53,504 nt of DNA, from NCBI GenBank assembly GCA_016935315.1, contig JAFGRD010000146.1, positions 1 to 53,504 on the forward strand, in the 5' to 3' direction. Shown here one piece after another: positions 7,693-16,197 of the stretch. Each line of letters opens with the position of its first letter. The first letter of the stretch is position 1. The notes beneath the pieces were generated by a model, which was not told the origin of the DNA, ran no database searches, and worked only from the letters and a program-made list of their open reading frames with translations. A program made the position numbers and the translations under genes. The DNA comes from Pirellulales bacterium. Its GTDB lineage: Bacteria > Planctomycetota > Planctomycetia > Pirellulales > Thermoguttaceae.

Positions 7693-8400
7693 ATGCGGCT
7701 CCACTATCTCCAGCATGTCCCTTTCGAAGACCTGGCGAACGTCGCCGTTTGGGCGGCGCGGCGCGGCCATGCCGTGACCGGCACCAGGCTCTTCGCCGGC
7801 GAGCGCCTGCCTGCGGTCGATACCTTCGACTTCCTGGTCGTGCTGGGCGGGCCCATGAACGTCGATCAGCACGGCGCCTATCCGTGGCTGGCCGAGGAGA
7901 AGCGGTTGCTCGGCGAGGCCATCGCCCGCGGCAGGCGGGTGTTGGGCATCTGCCTGGGGGCACAGCTTGCGGCCCAGGCGCTCGGCGCCCGGGTAATGCC
8001 GAATCGACATCGGGAGATTGGCTGGTTCCCGGTGTCGCTGACCGCCGAAGGGCAGGCTGCCGGGTTCCTCAAAGACCTGCCGCCGGAGTTCCCGGCGTTC
8101 CATTGGCACGGCGACACGTTCGAGATCCCCGCCGGCGCGGTGCGGCTTGCCGGCAGCGCGGCCTGCCCCGCCCAGGCCTTCCAGCATGGCCGGAGCGTCC
8201 TCGGGCTGCAGTTCCATTTGGAGTATTCGCACCAGAGCATCGCGGAGATGCTCCACTACTGCCGCGACGAGATGGTCGGCGGCGCCTATGTCCAGAGCCC
8301 GGAGGAAATCGCCGACCGCCACGACGCCGTGGGCGAGACCGAAGGGCTCTTGCTGCAAATCCTCGACGCCATGCAGGATCGCTGCGCCGGTGGGCTCTGA
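7693..8400 (+). CDS. Class I glutamine amidotransferase
   Basis: 235 aa from ATG 7693 (an upstream in-frame ATG at 7666 would add nine residues without family similarity). The GATase fold shows LGGPMNV (about 51), nucleophile elbow LGICLGAQL with Cys87, and FHLEY with the His175/Glu177 pair, so the full triad is present. The family (GMP-synthase-like GATase1, PF00117) hydrolyses glutamine to deliver ammonia to a partner domain; no synthetase domain is attached here. The next gene is a methyltransferase 47 bp downstream, so the two may be cotranscribed. A gamma-glutamyl hydrolase-type role is possible. Cytoplasmic; specific substrate unknown. Confidence 0.88.
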   Translation: MRLHYLQHVPFEDLANVAVWAARRGHAVTGTRLFAGERLPAVDTFDFLVVLGGPMNVDQHGAYPWLAEEKRLLGEAIARGRRVLGICLGAQLAAQALGARVMPNRHREIGWFPVSLTAEGQAAGFLKDLPPEFPAFHWHGDTFEIPAGAVRLAGSAACPAQAFQHGRSVLGLQFHLEYSHQSIAEMLHYCRDEMVGGAYVQSPEEIADRHDAVGETEGLLLQILDAMQDRCAGGL

Positions 8401-8447
8401 CGGCCGGCCGGAATACAAGTTGGGCAGGAAAGGAAGGGCGCGTGCGC

Positions 8448-9197
8448 ATGAACCAGGTCGCGTTCGACGACATGACCGACGTCTACGAGGCGATGATCGA
8501 CTGGCCCAAGCGGCTGGGACACGAGGGGCCCTTCTATCGCCGTCTGTTCGAGCGGGCCGGCGTCCGCAGCGTGCTCGACTCGGCGTGCGGTACGGGACGC
8601 CATGCCGCCATGTTCCACGACTGGGGCCTGCGCGTCGAAGGGGCCGACGTCAATGCCGGCATGATCCAGCGGGCGCGAGCCCATTTCGGCGAGCCGTCCG
8701 GGCTGCGCTGGGTCGTACGGGCATTCGACCAGCCGGTGCGCCCGCGGGAGCCCTTCGACGCGGCGATCTGCGTGGGCAACTCGCTGGCCCTGGCGCCCGA
8801 CGTGGCGACCGTCGGCCGGGCGGTCCGCGAGATGCTCGCGGCGGTCCGCCCCGGCGGCCTGCTCGTGTTGCACGTGCTCAACCTCTGGCGCCTGCCCGAC
8901 GGGCCGTGCCGGTGGCAGAAGTGCCAACGCGCCAGCCTGCAGCGCGGCGACGTGTTGATCCTCAAGGGAATCCATCGCTGCGGGCGCGACGGCTACGTGG
9001 ACCTGGTTGTCGCGCAGTTGGACAGCCCGGCCCAGATGCAGAGCGAGTCCGTGCGTCTGCTCGGCCTCGAGGCGACGGACCTTCAGCAGCTCGCCCGCCA
9101 GGCGGGCGCTTCCCGCGTCCAGTTGCTTGGCAACTACCAAGATCAGCCGTACAATCGCGACCAGAGCGTGGACCTGGTCCTGGTTGCCGAAGAATAG
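8448..9197 (+). CDS. Class I SAM-dependent methyltransferase
   Basis: 249 aa. ATG 8448 follows AAGGAAGGG (8430-8438); a GTG at 8442 is an alternative two codons upstream. Motif I is VLDSACGTGRHAAMF (about 42-56), followed by VEGADVNAGMI (acidic ribose-binding residue), DAAICVGNSLAL and RPGGLLVLHVLN, the usual order for a Rossmann-type methyltransferase (Methyltransf_25/11 class). No substrate-specific motif is recognised. It follows the amidotransferase closely and ends directly at copy B of the dispersed repeat. Cytoplasmic, small-molecule substrate likely. Confidence 0.88.
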   Translation: MNQVAFDDMTDVYEAMIDWPKRLGHEGPFYRRLFERAGVRSVLDSACGTGRHAAMFHDWGLRVEGADVNAGMIQRARAHFGEPSGLRWVVRAFDQPVRPREPFDAAICVGNSLALAPDVATVGRAVREMLAAVRPGGLLVLHVLNLWRLPDGPCRWQKCQRASLQRGDVLILKGIHRCGRDGYVDLVVAQLDSPAQMQSESVRLLGLEATDLQQLARQAGASRVQLLGNYQDQPYNRDQSVDLVLVAEE

Positions 9198-9209
9198 ACA
9201 GTCAATCCG

Positions 9210-9262
9210 AGGGCTCGTAAGAGAACAGGTTGGGCATTCTCATGGGTGGAAAGGCGACGCGG
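9210..9262 (+). repeat. Dispersed intergenic repeat, copy B
   Basis: Starts 12 bp after the methyltransferase stop with GGGCTCGTAAGAGAA and core GGTTGGGCATTCTCATGG. It aligns along its whole length with copy D at 17175-17225, including the following GGAAAG.CG.CGCGG. Confidence 0.7.
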
Positions 9263-9343
9263 AAGCTGTTTCCCGTCAAGGTGAAGAACAAGTACGGCTA
9301 CATGAACCGCCCGGGGAGTTGGGTCTGGGAGCCGCGGGGGTGA
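9242..9343 (+). other. 33-codon open frame resembling one WG repeat
   Basis: ATG 9242 opens a frame whose end reads KYGYMNRPGSWVWEPRG before TGA. This looks like a single WG (KWG_leptospira-type) repeat, pattern KYGYID..G.WVI.P.F. There is no ribosome site and the ATG lies inside repeat copy B. It is more likely a decayed gene fragment than a working gene. Confidence 0.35.
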
Positions 9344-9402
9344 TGATATCTCGCAACACCTCGGCCTCTGAGCGCGACCGCCTGCTACCGGGAGAAACGC
9401 AG

Positions 9403-10188
9403 ATGCGAAGACCGAACTGTCTCGCGTCCAGTTTCTGTCTTGTTGCTGCTCTGGCGATTCTCGCATGGGGTTTACACCATCTCGTTTCAGAATACACAGC
9501 ATTCCCACGATGCGTCACTCGCTTTGCTCTGCTCCGTTCCGCAATCCTGAACTATGACGTTTACCGTGGTGGCAGATTGCCGTCAGCGCACGGACCTGTG
9601 GAAGAAGGACAGCCCAAATGCAGTTGGAGGGTGAAGCTGTTGCCGTTCCTCGAGTATCCGGACCTATACGAGCAATACGCCCCGAGTCATCCGTGGGATA
9701 ACCCCGAGAACTCAAGGTTGCTGAACGAGATGCCACCCAGCTACCGCTGCCCCCGATATGACGGTCACGCCAGCGCAACGCCGAACTACTTGGCAGTTGT
9801 GGGCCCTCGCACTGCTTGGCAAGCAACCGCGGACATCGTTCGAAACGACATCCCTGATTCTCCAGCGACGACGATTCTCATCGTCGACGTCGACAACTCC
9901 CAGATCCAGTGGACCGAGCCTCGCGATCTGAGCACGGAAGATGTCATGGACCTGTTCACTCCCGGTAGATCTCCACGATTCCCCTCGCATCATCCCGAAG
10001 GTGTCTACGCGCTGATGGCGGATGGTAGCTTTCGCGTAATCTCCAAAGACACGGCTCCAGAAGTGATCCGCGCCATGCTGACAAGAGACGGCGGTGAATC
10101 GCTTCGATGCGGCAGTGAGACTACGATAACACCGCAATTGGCCGTACCTCTCAAACCCAGTGGGTCAAAGCAGCCGGACAACTATTGA
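9403..10188 (+). CDS. DUF1559-type planctomycete protein
   Basis: 261 aa from ATG 9403 (GGGAGA about eight bases upstream). A single membrane helix (about 8-26) is followed by a globular region with features of the DUF1559 family: RLPSAHGPVEEGQPKCSWRVKLLPFLE, YEQYAPSHPWDNPENS, SYRCP, TPNYLAVVGP, and FPSHHPEGVYALMADGSFRVI near the end. Most DUF1559 proteins have a type II pseudopilin start (RRGFTLVELLVVIAIIG); here that is replaced by an ordinary transmembrane anchor, so it is a divergent, non-pilin member. The family is greatly expanded in planctomycetes and its function is unknown. Predicted to sit in the membrane with the bulk outside. Confidence 0.8.
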   Translation: MRRPNCLASSFCLVAALAILAWGLHHLVSEYTAFPRCVTRFALLRSAILNYDVYRGGRLPSAHGPVEEGQPKCSWRVKLLPFLEYPDLYEQYAPSHPWDNPENSRLLNEMPPSYRCPRYDGHASATPNYLAVVGPRTAWQATADIVRNDIPDSPATTILIVDVDNSQIQWTEPRDLSTEDVMDLFTPGRSPRFPSHHPEGVYALMADGSFRVISKDTAPEVIRAMLTRDGGESLRCGSETTITPQLAVPLKPSGSKQPDNY

Positions 10189-10206
10189 CGTTTGCATCGT
10201 GAATGA

Positions 10207-11154
10207 TCAAGGCCGACCAACGAGAGGCTCGGGCAGATAGTCGGGGCAACACACGCCGGTCGCGATCCCCGCGACAATTTGCAGCGTGCATTGCAGCGAC
10301 AGCAGCAGGTCGGTGGTTGTCAGAACGCCGCACACGTTCCCCTCATCCACGACGGGCAGGCACGAAACACTTTTGCTGAGCAGGATCGTAATCGCCGGCC
10401 CGACGGCCATCTCCGACGACACGGAGGTGGGGTTGGGAGTCATGATGTCCTCGGCCGTTCTGCCGGTCCGCTGCTTGAGGTCACGATCACTGATGATCCC
10501 CAGCAACCGGCGGTCCTTGCCACACACCAACAGGTGTCGGATGCGGCTCTTTTGCATGACGGCGTCCACCTGGCCGGACGACATCTCCGGCCTGACCGTG
10601 ACGAGCCGTTTGGACATCAAGTGGCGCACTTGCGGTTCGAAGCCCAGCGAGCCGTCGAGATTGTGCGAGATCAGCCGACGGATCTGTTGCCGCTTCTCGA
10701 TCAGTTGGTCCTGCGCTCCTGGCGGCAAAGCGGCCAGGGCGGGCTGGCGGCCGGAAGCGGCAGCACGCCTGCGGTAGAGCCGTCGCAGGATTCGCCAAAG
10801 CAGAAAACCGCCGGCCGCCGCCCCAATCCATACGAGGATCCCGAGCAACGCGGCGGCCACTTGCGCGATCGATGCGTGCGTTCCGGGCAACCCCTGCGAC
10901 GGCGTTCCCTCGGCGCCGGCCGACGACGACCGGCTGGTGCCGTCGGCCGGCAACGTCTGCGACGGATCCGAGTCGGAACCCACCAGCAGCGAGGTGACTC
11001 GAAACACCCGGTCGGCGCCGGTGGCAACCACGACGTAGGCGGCCACTCCGCCGGCGACGAGCAAGGCCAGCAGCACCGTGTATTCCGCCATCGCCGCGCC
11101 GGAGGTGGAGCACCCCAACGCACGCACTGCGGACGATCGCCCTTCCTCTTTCAT
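10207..11154 (-). CDS. Flp-prepilin-like N-terminus fused to tandem CBS domains
   Basis: 315 aa from ATG 11154; ribosome site weak. Residues 15-45 read CSTSGAAMAEYTVLLALLVAGG, matching the Flp prepilin pattern G/xxxxEY: Gly19 before the cut, Glu at +5 and Tyr at +6, then a hydrophobic helix. The true pilin of this window (36485-36661) has the same geometry. A Ser/Gly/Pro-rich linker, a second membrane helix (about 103-125, AALLGILVWIGAAAGGFLLW) and a basic stretch lead to two CBS domains. The first is HLMSKRLVTVRPEMSSG to GIISDRDL, the second EDIMTPNPTSVSS to GVLTTTDLLLSL. CBS pairs bind adenosyl ligands in many proteins. Prediction: membrane protein with a cytoplasmic CBS sensor whose N-terminus may be cut by the CpaA/TadV peptidase. 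The fusion is unusual and its role unknown. Confidence 0.8.
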   Translation of the reverse strand: MKEEGRSSAVRALGCSTSGAAMAEYTVLLALLVAGGVAAYVVVATGADRVFRVTSLLVGSDSDPSQTLPADGTSRSSSAGAEGTPSQGLPGTHASIAQVAAALLGILVWIGAAAGGFLLWRILRRLYRRRAAASGRQPALAALPPGAQDQLIEKRQQIRRLISHNLDGSLGFEPQVRHLMSKRLVTVRPEMSSGQVDAVMQKSRIRHLLVCGKDRRLLGIISDRDLKQRTGRTAEDIMTPNPTSVSSEMAVGPAITILLSKSVSCLPVVDEGNVCGVLTTTDLLLSLQCTLQIVAGIATGVCCPDYLPEPLVGRP

Positions 11155-11192
11155 CGATACCCAACTTGTGCTGTCACGAGTCCCAAGGCAAC

Positions 11193-11253
11193 AAAAAAGG
11201 CACTGTGCCAACGCACTCTCTTGCTGCAAAGAGGATCGCTGGCACTGTGCCTT
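11193..11253 (-). terminator. Long inverted repeat plus T-run, probable terminator of the DinG-family gene
   Basis: Arms 11197-11213 and 11237-11253 (17 nt, 15 paired) enclose a 23-nt loop. Each arm itself contains the palindrome GGCACTGTGCC. On the minus strand the 3' arm runs straight into TTTTTT, as in an intrinsic terminator. It lies between the helicase gene and the downstream CBS gene. The rest of the gap (11254-11467) shows nothing. Confidence 0.6.
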
Positions 11254-11467
11254 GAACCGTCGGACTCGAGGCCCGACCCGTCAGGCTGCCCCATGAGGAA
11301 TGGAGCCCGGCCGCTTCCGAGCAAGCTCTCTACCGGAACCCCTTGCGCATCGAATTCTAGGTCACTATTCGTACAAAGCAAGGAAGTCTCGATCGTTGCG
11401 GCGGCGGCTCGCTGACCCGTGTGCTGCCGACCGTAGGACTGTGCGACGTGGGCGACGTCCTTGGCGG

Positions 11468-13447
11468 CTAGACGCCCGCCGGCTCGACCACCTGGCGGCA
11501 GTCGGGCAACGAGGAAAGAAACAGCCGGCCGTAGGGCTTCGTGCGGACGCGCGGGTCGAGAATCACCACCGTGCCCGTGTCGCGCTTGCTGCGAATCAAA
11601 CGGCCAAAACCCTGCTTGAGCTTCAGCACGGCCTCGGGCAGTTGGTAGTCGACGAAGGGGTTGCCGCCGCGGGCGCGGATGGCTTCGAGCCGGGCCTCCA
11701 GCAGCGGGCGGTCGGGCACGCCGAACGGCAGCCGCGTGATGATCACGTTTTGCAGCGCCTCGCCCGGCACGTCGACGCCTTGCCAGAAGCTGTCGGTGCC
11801 GAAGAGCACGCTCCGCGGCGCGCCCTTGAAGCGCTCGAGCATCTGGCTCCGCGGCAGCCCATCGGCCTGGCTGAGAAGCTGCAATCGCTGCTCGGCCAAC
11901 CAGGGCGCCAGCTCGGCCGCCACCCGACGCATCATCTCGTAGCTGGTAAACAGCACGAACGCCCGGCCCTCGCTGCGGGCGACGTAGCGGCGGATCATCT
12001 CGACCACGGCCCGCTCGTACTGCGAGGCCTGGCTGCCGGGGTCGGGCATGCCGTCGGGCAGGACGATGCGGGCCTGCTGCCGGTAGTTGAACGGGCTGCC
12101 CAGGCAGAGCGTCTTGGCGTCGGTCGCGCCGACCCGCGACTGGAAAAACCCGAACTGCCCGCCGCCGGTGGCCAGCGTCGCACTGGTCATCACCACGGTC
12201 GGCACCTTGTCGAACAGGTGTTCGCGGAGGATCGGTCCCACGTCGATCGCCGCCGCCGCCAGGGTGATCCGGCGCCAGTTGCGGCTGGTGGAACGCTCGA
12301 CCCAGTAGGCGGCCTCGGGAATCCCCTGGCACAGCCAGTTCTCGACCTCCTCGGCCAGCACGTCCAGCCGGTTGGCCGCCGAGAGGAAGTCTTGCCGCTG
12401 TTCGGCGCTCTCGAGCTTCTCGCCCTCGCAGCGGGTCGTGCCGGAGAGCTTGCGGAGGCCTTCGCTGAGCGGATTGGGGACGATGTCGGGCCGGCGGACG
12501 CGGCCGTTGCCGGACTCCCGCTCGGAGAGCCACTGATCGACGCTCTCGAACAGCGTCGACGCCCGATCGCGGCACTCGCTGACCTGCCTCTGGGCCTGGC
12601 GCAGGTTGTGATGGACCAGCAGCCCGCGGCCCGTCCGGTCGTTGTAGAGCTTGCGCAGCACGTAATCGACCTGGCCGCTGGAGACGCTCAGACCCATGTG
12701 GTCGCCGGCCACGGCCTCGACCGTATGGGCCTCGTCGAAGACCACGGCATCGTAGTCGGGCAGGATGCTGACGCCGTGGCGCCGCAGGGCCAGGTCGCTG
12801 AAGAACAGGGCATGGTTGACGATCAGGATTTGGGCGTTTTGCACTCGCCGGCGAGCCTGATAGTAGAAGCACTGACCGTAGGTGGGACACTTGCGGCCCA
12901 TGCAGTTGCCGTGGTCGCTGGCCACCTCGTCCCAGACGTTCGGACGGGGACGGTAGTCGAGATCGGAAAGCGAGCCGTCGGTCGTCTCTCGGGCCCAGTC
13001 GTCAATCTGGCGAAGCTGCTGAAACTCCTCATCGTGGGAGAAGAGGCTGGCGGCCCGGTCCAGGGCGTTGTGCAGCCGCCGCCGGCTGAGGTAGTTGCCC
13101 CGCCCCTTGACCAGCACGGCGCTGAATTCCAGCGGGGTCACGCTGTTGAGGAAGGGGACGTCTTTGTGGATCAACTGTTCCTGCAGGCTGATCGTGTGGG
13201 TGGAGATGACCACACGACTCAGGGGTCGACGCCCCTCCTCGTCGGAGGCGGTGGCCAGGATGGCCGGCACCAGATAGGCGAAGCTCTTGCCCACGCCCGT
13301 GCCGGCCTCGACGACCAGGTGATGCCGGTTGCGGATGGCCGCATCGACGGCCTCGGCCATGGCGAGCTGCTCGCGGCGGTGCTCGTAGTCGGACAAGCGC
13401 GCGGCGATCCGCCCGGCGGGACCCAGGATTTCGGCTGGCAAGAGCAT
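11468..13447 (-). CDS. DinG-family ATP-dependent helicase
   Basis: 659 aa. Superfamily 2, XPD/DinG type: Walker [10 protein letters not shown] (residues 47-55), Ser/Thr motif [18 protein letters not shown] box [12 protein letters not shown], and C-terminal motifs [25 protein letters not shown] and [13 protein letters not shown]. Between motifs I and II a Cys-rich stretch ([12 protein letters not shown], then YYQARRR and [12 protein letters not shown]) fits the 4Fe-4S domain of the family. DinG enzymes unwind 5'-3' DNA, D-loops, R-loops and G-quadruplexes; related YoaA also fits this family, so I do not give a symbol. No N-terminal exonuclease domain is present, unlike the Gram-positive type. 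It is the first gene of a minus-strand unit that ends at a hairpin-T-run. Confidence 0.92.
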   Translation of the reverse strand: MLLPAEILGPAGRIAARLSDYEHRREQLAMAEAVDAAIRNRHHLVVEAGTGVGKSFAYLVPAILATASDEEGRRPLSRVVISTHTISLQEQLIHKDVPFLNSVTPLEFSAVLVKGRGNYLSRRRLHNALDRAASLFSHDEEFQQLRQIDDWARETTDGSLSDLDYRPRPNVWDEVASDHGNCMGRKCPTYGQCFYYQARRRVQNAQILIVNHALFFSDLALRRHGVSILPDYDAVVFDEAHTVEAVAGDHMGLSVSSGQVDYVLRKLYNDRTGRGLLVHHNLRQAQRQVSECRDRASTLFESVDQWLSERESGNGRVRRPDIVPNPLSEGLRKLSGTTRCEGEKLESAEQRQDFLSAANRLDVLAEEVENWLCQGIPEAAYWVERSTSRNWRRITLAAAAIDVGPILREHLFDKVPTVVMTSATLATGGGQFGFFQSRVGATDAKTLCLGSPFNYRQQARIVLPDGMPDPGSQASQYERAVVEMIRRYVARSEGRAFVLFTSYEMMRRVAAELAPWLAEQRLQLLSQADGLPRSQMLERFKGAPRSVLFGTDSFWQGVDVPGEALQNVIITRLPFGVPDRPLLEARLEAIRARGGNPFVDYQLPEAVLKLKQGFGRLIRSKRDTGTVVILDPRVRTKPYGRLFLSSLPDCRQVVEPAGV

Positions 13448-13648
13448 GGGACTGAGGGTATCAGGTCCGGGTTCGGGCCGGTAGGGCCGCGTTTCGGCGT
13501 CCGTTTTTCCCTATTGGGGGGTCTCGGGGGAGATTGCCCGGGCGGCTGCCCAAGAAATGCTTACCTGTGGGCGAACATACTGTATGCGTGGCGCGGCATG
13601 TGCTATGCTGCAATACCTTTGGCGAAAGGCTCCAAGAGCGAGGTTCTC

Positions 13649-14464
13649 ATGGCGAACGAGTTCCCTTGTGTCAAGTGCGGCCGGACCCTGCAGCCAGGCG
13701 ACGCGCCGCCCGGTAGACGTATCCTTTGCCCCGGCTGTGGGGGTTTCTCCGAGGTGCCGGCAGCGGGCGCGGCAGGCGGCGAGCCGATCGAATTCCGCTG
13801 CCCGCAGTGCAACCGACTGTTACGCACGCCCGCCGAAACGGCCGGAAAACAGGCAAAGTGTCCCGAGTGTGGAGCGATCGTGGCGGTGCCGCAGCGTAGC
13901 GCGCCGCAACTCGACGAGACGCTTCCCGGCACTCCGCCACCGCCTCCGCCACCACCGGGCGGGGGCAGTCCGTTCGAAGGCGGCCAACCGGCCGGCCGGG
14001 GCGACGACGAAGAGAACCCCTATCAGGCCCCGACCCAATACGGCGCGTCGCCGTACCAGCCGTATGGCGCGGACCAGGCGTTGGCAGCCAACCGGGTGTC
14101 GGGGCCGGCTATCGGACTTATCGTGACCGGCGCGATCGGGATGCCGCTGCAGATCTTCGCCGTGATCGTCAATCTGATGAGTGTCGGCGTCGGCGCGGCC
14201 GCACGGCAGCCGGAGTTCATGCCGATGATGCTTCCGGCCGGGGTCAATGTCGTGCTGAACGTCGTCTCGATCGCCATCGGGGTCGTGGTGATTTTCGGTG
14301 GGATCAAGATGAAACGGCTGGAAAACTACGCCTTTGCCATGATCGCCTCGATCATTGCCATGGTGCCCTGTTTCTCGCCTTGTTGTCTGCTGGGTCTGCC
14401 GTTTGGAATCTGGGCACTGGTCGTGCTGGCCGATTCGCAGGTCAAGGCGGCGTTTCGAGGCTGA
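13649..14464 (+). CDS. Double zinc-ribbon membrane protein
   Basis: 271 aa from ATG 13649 (GCGAGG six bases upstream). Two zinc ribbons open the protein: Cys7/10 with Cys27/30, and Cys51/54 with Cys71/74. A proline run and an NPYQAPTQY linker lead to about three to four membrane helices (116-140, 163-185, 200-235) with a CFSPCCLLG cluster. The linker motif NPY.(A/S)P recurs in the two paralogues downstream, and the ribbons are close to theirs (PIEFRCPQCNRLLRTPAETAGKQAKCPECGA pattern, shown in parts here). Such ribbon-linker-membrane proteins are numerous in planctomycetes and uncharacterised. The ribbons are expected on the cytoplasmic side. Confidence 0.8.
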   Translation: MANEFPCVKCGRTLQPGDAPPGRRILCPGCGGFSEVPAAGAAGGEPIEFRCPQCNRLLRTPAETAGKQAKCPECGAIVAVPQRSAPQLDETLPGTPPPPPPPPGGGSPFEGGQPAGRGDDEENPYQAPTQYGASPYQPYGADQALAANRVSGPAIGLIVTGAIGMPLQIFAVIVNLMSVGVGAAARQPEFMPMMLPAGVNVVLNVVSIAIGVVVIFGGIKMKRLENYAFAMIASIIAMVPCFSPCCLLGLPFGIWALVVLADSQVKAAFRG

Positions 14465-14576
14465 CGGCCGGACTTCGGCGGAAGCCTCGCGGCGACTTCG
14501 GCCTGCGATTTCGCAAGGGGCGCTCGGCCAGGGCACCTGCGGGTTGCCGCGGGGGAAAGAAGAAGTCCTCGGCATC

Positions 14577-15029
14577 ATGAACGAATATCCGACACTTGCC
14601 GCGAATGCTCCGGCGACGCAGCGAGGCTCTTCGCTGACGGTGCTGATGCTGGTCGGCGGGTTGATCGGCGCCGCGGTGTTTCTGCTCTGGCGGCTGAATC
14701 CGACCGAGTTGTCCTTGCCGCTTTGCGGGTTCCACAGCCTGACCGGCCTGCACTGTCCCGGTTGCGGGGCCACCCGGGCGACGCACGAGCTGCTGCACGG
14801 CCGTTTGGGCGCCGCGCTGCACGACAACGCGCTGTGGGTGCTGACGCTGCCGCTGGTCGTGTACGCGATCGCGTCGGAGGTGCGACAGACGATCTGTGGC
14901 CGAGGGTTGCCGGGCAATCCGCTGCGGTGCCCGCGGGTGATGATTGCCGTGGGCGTGGCGGCCGCGGTGTTCGGCGTGTTGCGCAACGTGCCGCACTATC
15001 CGTTCGATCTGTTGGCCCCGTTGGGGTAA
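14577..15029 (+). CDS. DUF2752 membrane protein
   Basis: 150 aa from ATG 14577; ribosome site weak. It carries the family signature LCGFHSLTGLHCPGCGATRA near residue 55 and three membrane helices (about 18-38, 90-108, 120-140). DUF2752 proteins are small membrane proteins of unknown function whose CPGCG motif resembles half of a zinc or metal site. It sits between zinc-ribbon membrane genes in the same orientation, 112 bp after the first and 36 bp before the second, so they may form one transcription unit. Confidence 0.85.
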   Translation: MNEYPTLAANAPATQRGSSLTVLMLVGGLIGAAVFLLWRLNPTELSLPLCGFHSLTGLHCPGCGATRATHELLHGRLGAALHDNALWVLTLPLVVYAIASEVRQTICGRGLPGNPLRCPRVMIAVGVAAAVFGVLRNVPHYPFDLLAPLG

Positions 15030-15065
15030 CGTGAACACTTGGAGATTTGCACGAGCGAGCGCACC

Positions 15066-16148
15066 ATGGCGAGTGAATTCCGATGCGGGCAATGCGACCG
15101 ATTGTTACACGTGGGCGACGCGCGCCCGGGCACACGAATACTGTGTCCGGAGTGTGGTGCGTTCTCGACCGTTTCGGAGGGAGCTGCCGGGCCGATCGAA
15201 TTCCGCTGCTCGCAGTGCAACAAGCTGTTGCGCACGGGGGCTGAGACGGCCGGCAAGCAGGCGAAATGTCCGAAGTGCGGAGCGATCACCACGGTTCCCC
15301 AGCCCGGTGCGCAGGCCGCGCCGGACGGCCGCGGCAGCCCCTTCGCCGCCCGCGATTCGCAGCCGTCCGCGGCCGATTCAAGCAATCCTTACGCGTCGCC
15401 GGCCGCTTATGCGCCCGCGGCCACCTGGCAGGCCGACGCCGCGGCTTCCCGCGTCTTTGCTCCCCGTGTGATCGATTTCGATGACGTCTTCCGTCGCACA
15501 TGGTCCATCTTCAAGCCACGGTGGGGAATGTGCCTGGCGGCCGTGGTCATCGTCTGGGCGATTTCGCTTGGCTTCAATCTCGTGGTGAGTCTGGGCTTCA
15601 ACATCGCGGCGGCCACAGCTCGGGATGATGCCATTCACTTCCTTTTGATGTTCTTCAGCAATGTAATCAACAATCTGTTCCAAATATGGTTGAATATCGG
15701 GCTCGCGTTGTATTTCCTGAGGATCGCGCGTGGCCAGCGTGTCGAGCTCAGCGAGCTCTTCCGCGGCGGGCCCTATTTCTTGCCTGTCCTGGGAGCGAGT
15801 ATCTTGATGGGGCTCGCCTGTGTGGTCGGCTTTCTGGCGTGCATCGTCCCCGGCGTCATTGTGGCCCTGATGTTCTCGCAGTTCTACTACTTGATTCTGG
15901 ACCGCAACGCCGGCGTGATCGAATCGCTGACCCTGTCGCATCAGATCACCACCGGCAACAAGCTGACACTGTTTCTGATCGGGCTGGTTTCGGGACTGGG
16001 GGGGCTGGTGGTCGTCGTGTTTACCTGCGGGCTTGGCTTGCTGGTAGTGGGCCCATTTCTCACTCTGCTATCACCGGTCATCTACCTGGCCATGACCGGT
16101 CAGCCCACGGCCGACCAGATACAGTCTGCTCCGCCTTTGTCCCCATAA
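15066..16148 (+). CDS. Double zinc-ribbon, six-helix membrane protein
   Basis: 360 aa. ATG 15066 is chosen because it places MASEFRC in register with the paralogue MANEFPC; an upstream in-frame ATG at 15039 is less likely. Ribbons: Cys7/10-Cys27/30 and Cys48/51-Cys68/71. After a SNPYASP linker comes a large membrane region (about 160-350) with the motif VFRRTWSIFKPRWG and IVPGVIVALMFSQFYYLILD, also found in the next gene (VFRRSWAVFQDNLG, IVPGVILWLMFSQFAFLIVD). This half resembles the DUF975/GlyP-like integral membrane family. The stop codon lies inside copy C of the dispersed repeat. Function unknown. Confidence 0.82.
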   Translation: MASEFRCGQCDRLLHVGDARPGTRILCPECGAFSTVSEGAAGPIEFRCSQCNKLLRTGAETAGKQAKCPKCGAITTVPQPGAQAAPDGRGSPFAARDSQPSAADSSNPYASPAAYAPAATWQADAAASRVFAPRVIDFDDVFRRTWSIFKPRWGMCLAAVVIVWAISLGFNLVVSLGFNIAAATARDDAIHFLLMFFSNVINNLFQIWLNIGLALYFLRIARGQRVELSELFRGGPYFLPVLGASILMGLACVVGFLACIVPGVIVALMFSQFYYLILDRNAGVIESLTLSHQITTGNKLTLFLIGLVSGLGGLVVVVFTCGLGLLVVGPFLTLLSPVIYLAMTGQPTADQIQSAPPLSP

Positions 16149-16178
16149 GAATGCCCAATTCACTCTTCTGCGAGTCCT
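16140..16178 (-). repeat. Dispersed intergenic repeat, copy C
   Basis: Plus strand reads CCATAAGAATGCCCAATTC and ends in GAGTCCT, the reverse complement of the copy A pattern. It overlaps the last codons and stop of the preceding gene, so the repeat supplies that stop. Confidence 0.65.
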
Positions 16179-16197
16179 CAAGGAGAGAGACCAAGCC

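Noticed and set aside
11300-13600. Long plus-strand frame opposite the DinG-family gene, running into the first zinc-ribbon gene
   Set aside because: Only the last 271 codons (from 13649) are a real protein; the rest is antisense shadow of the helicase.
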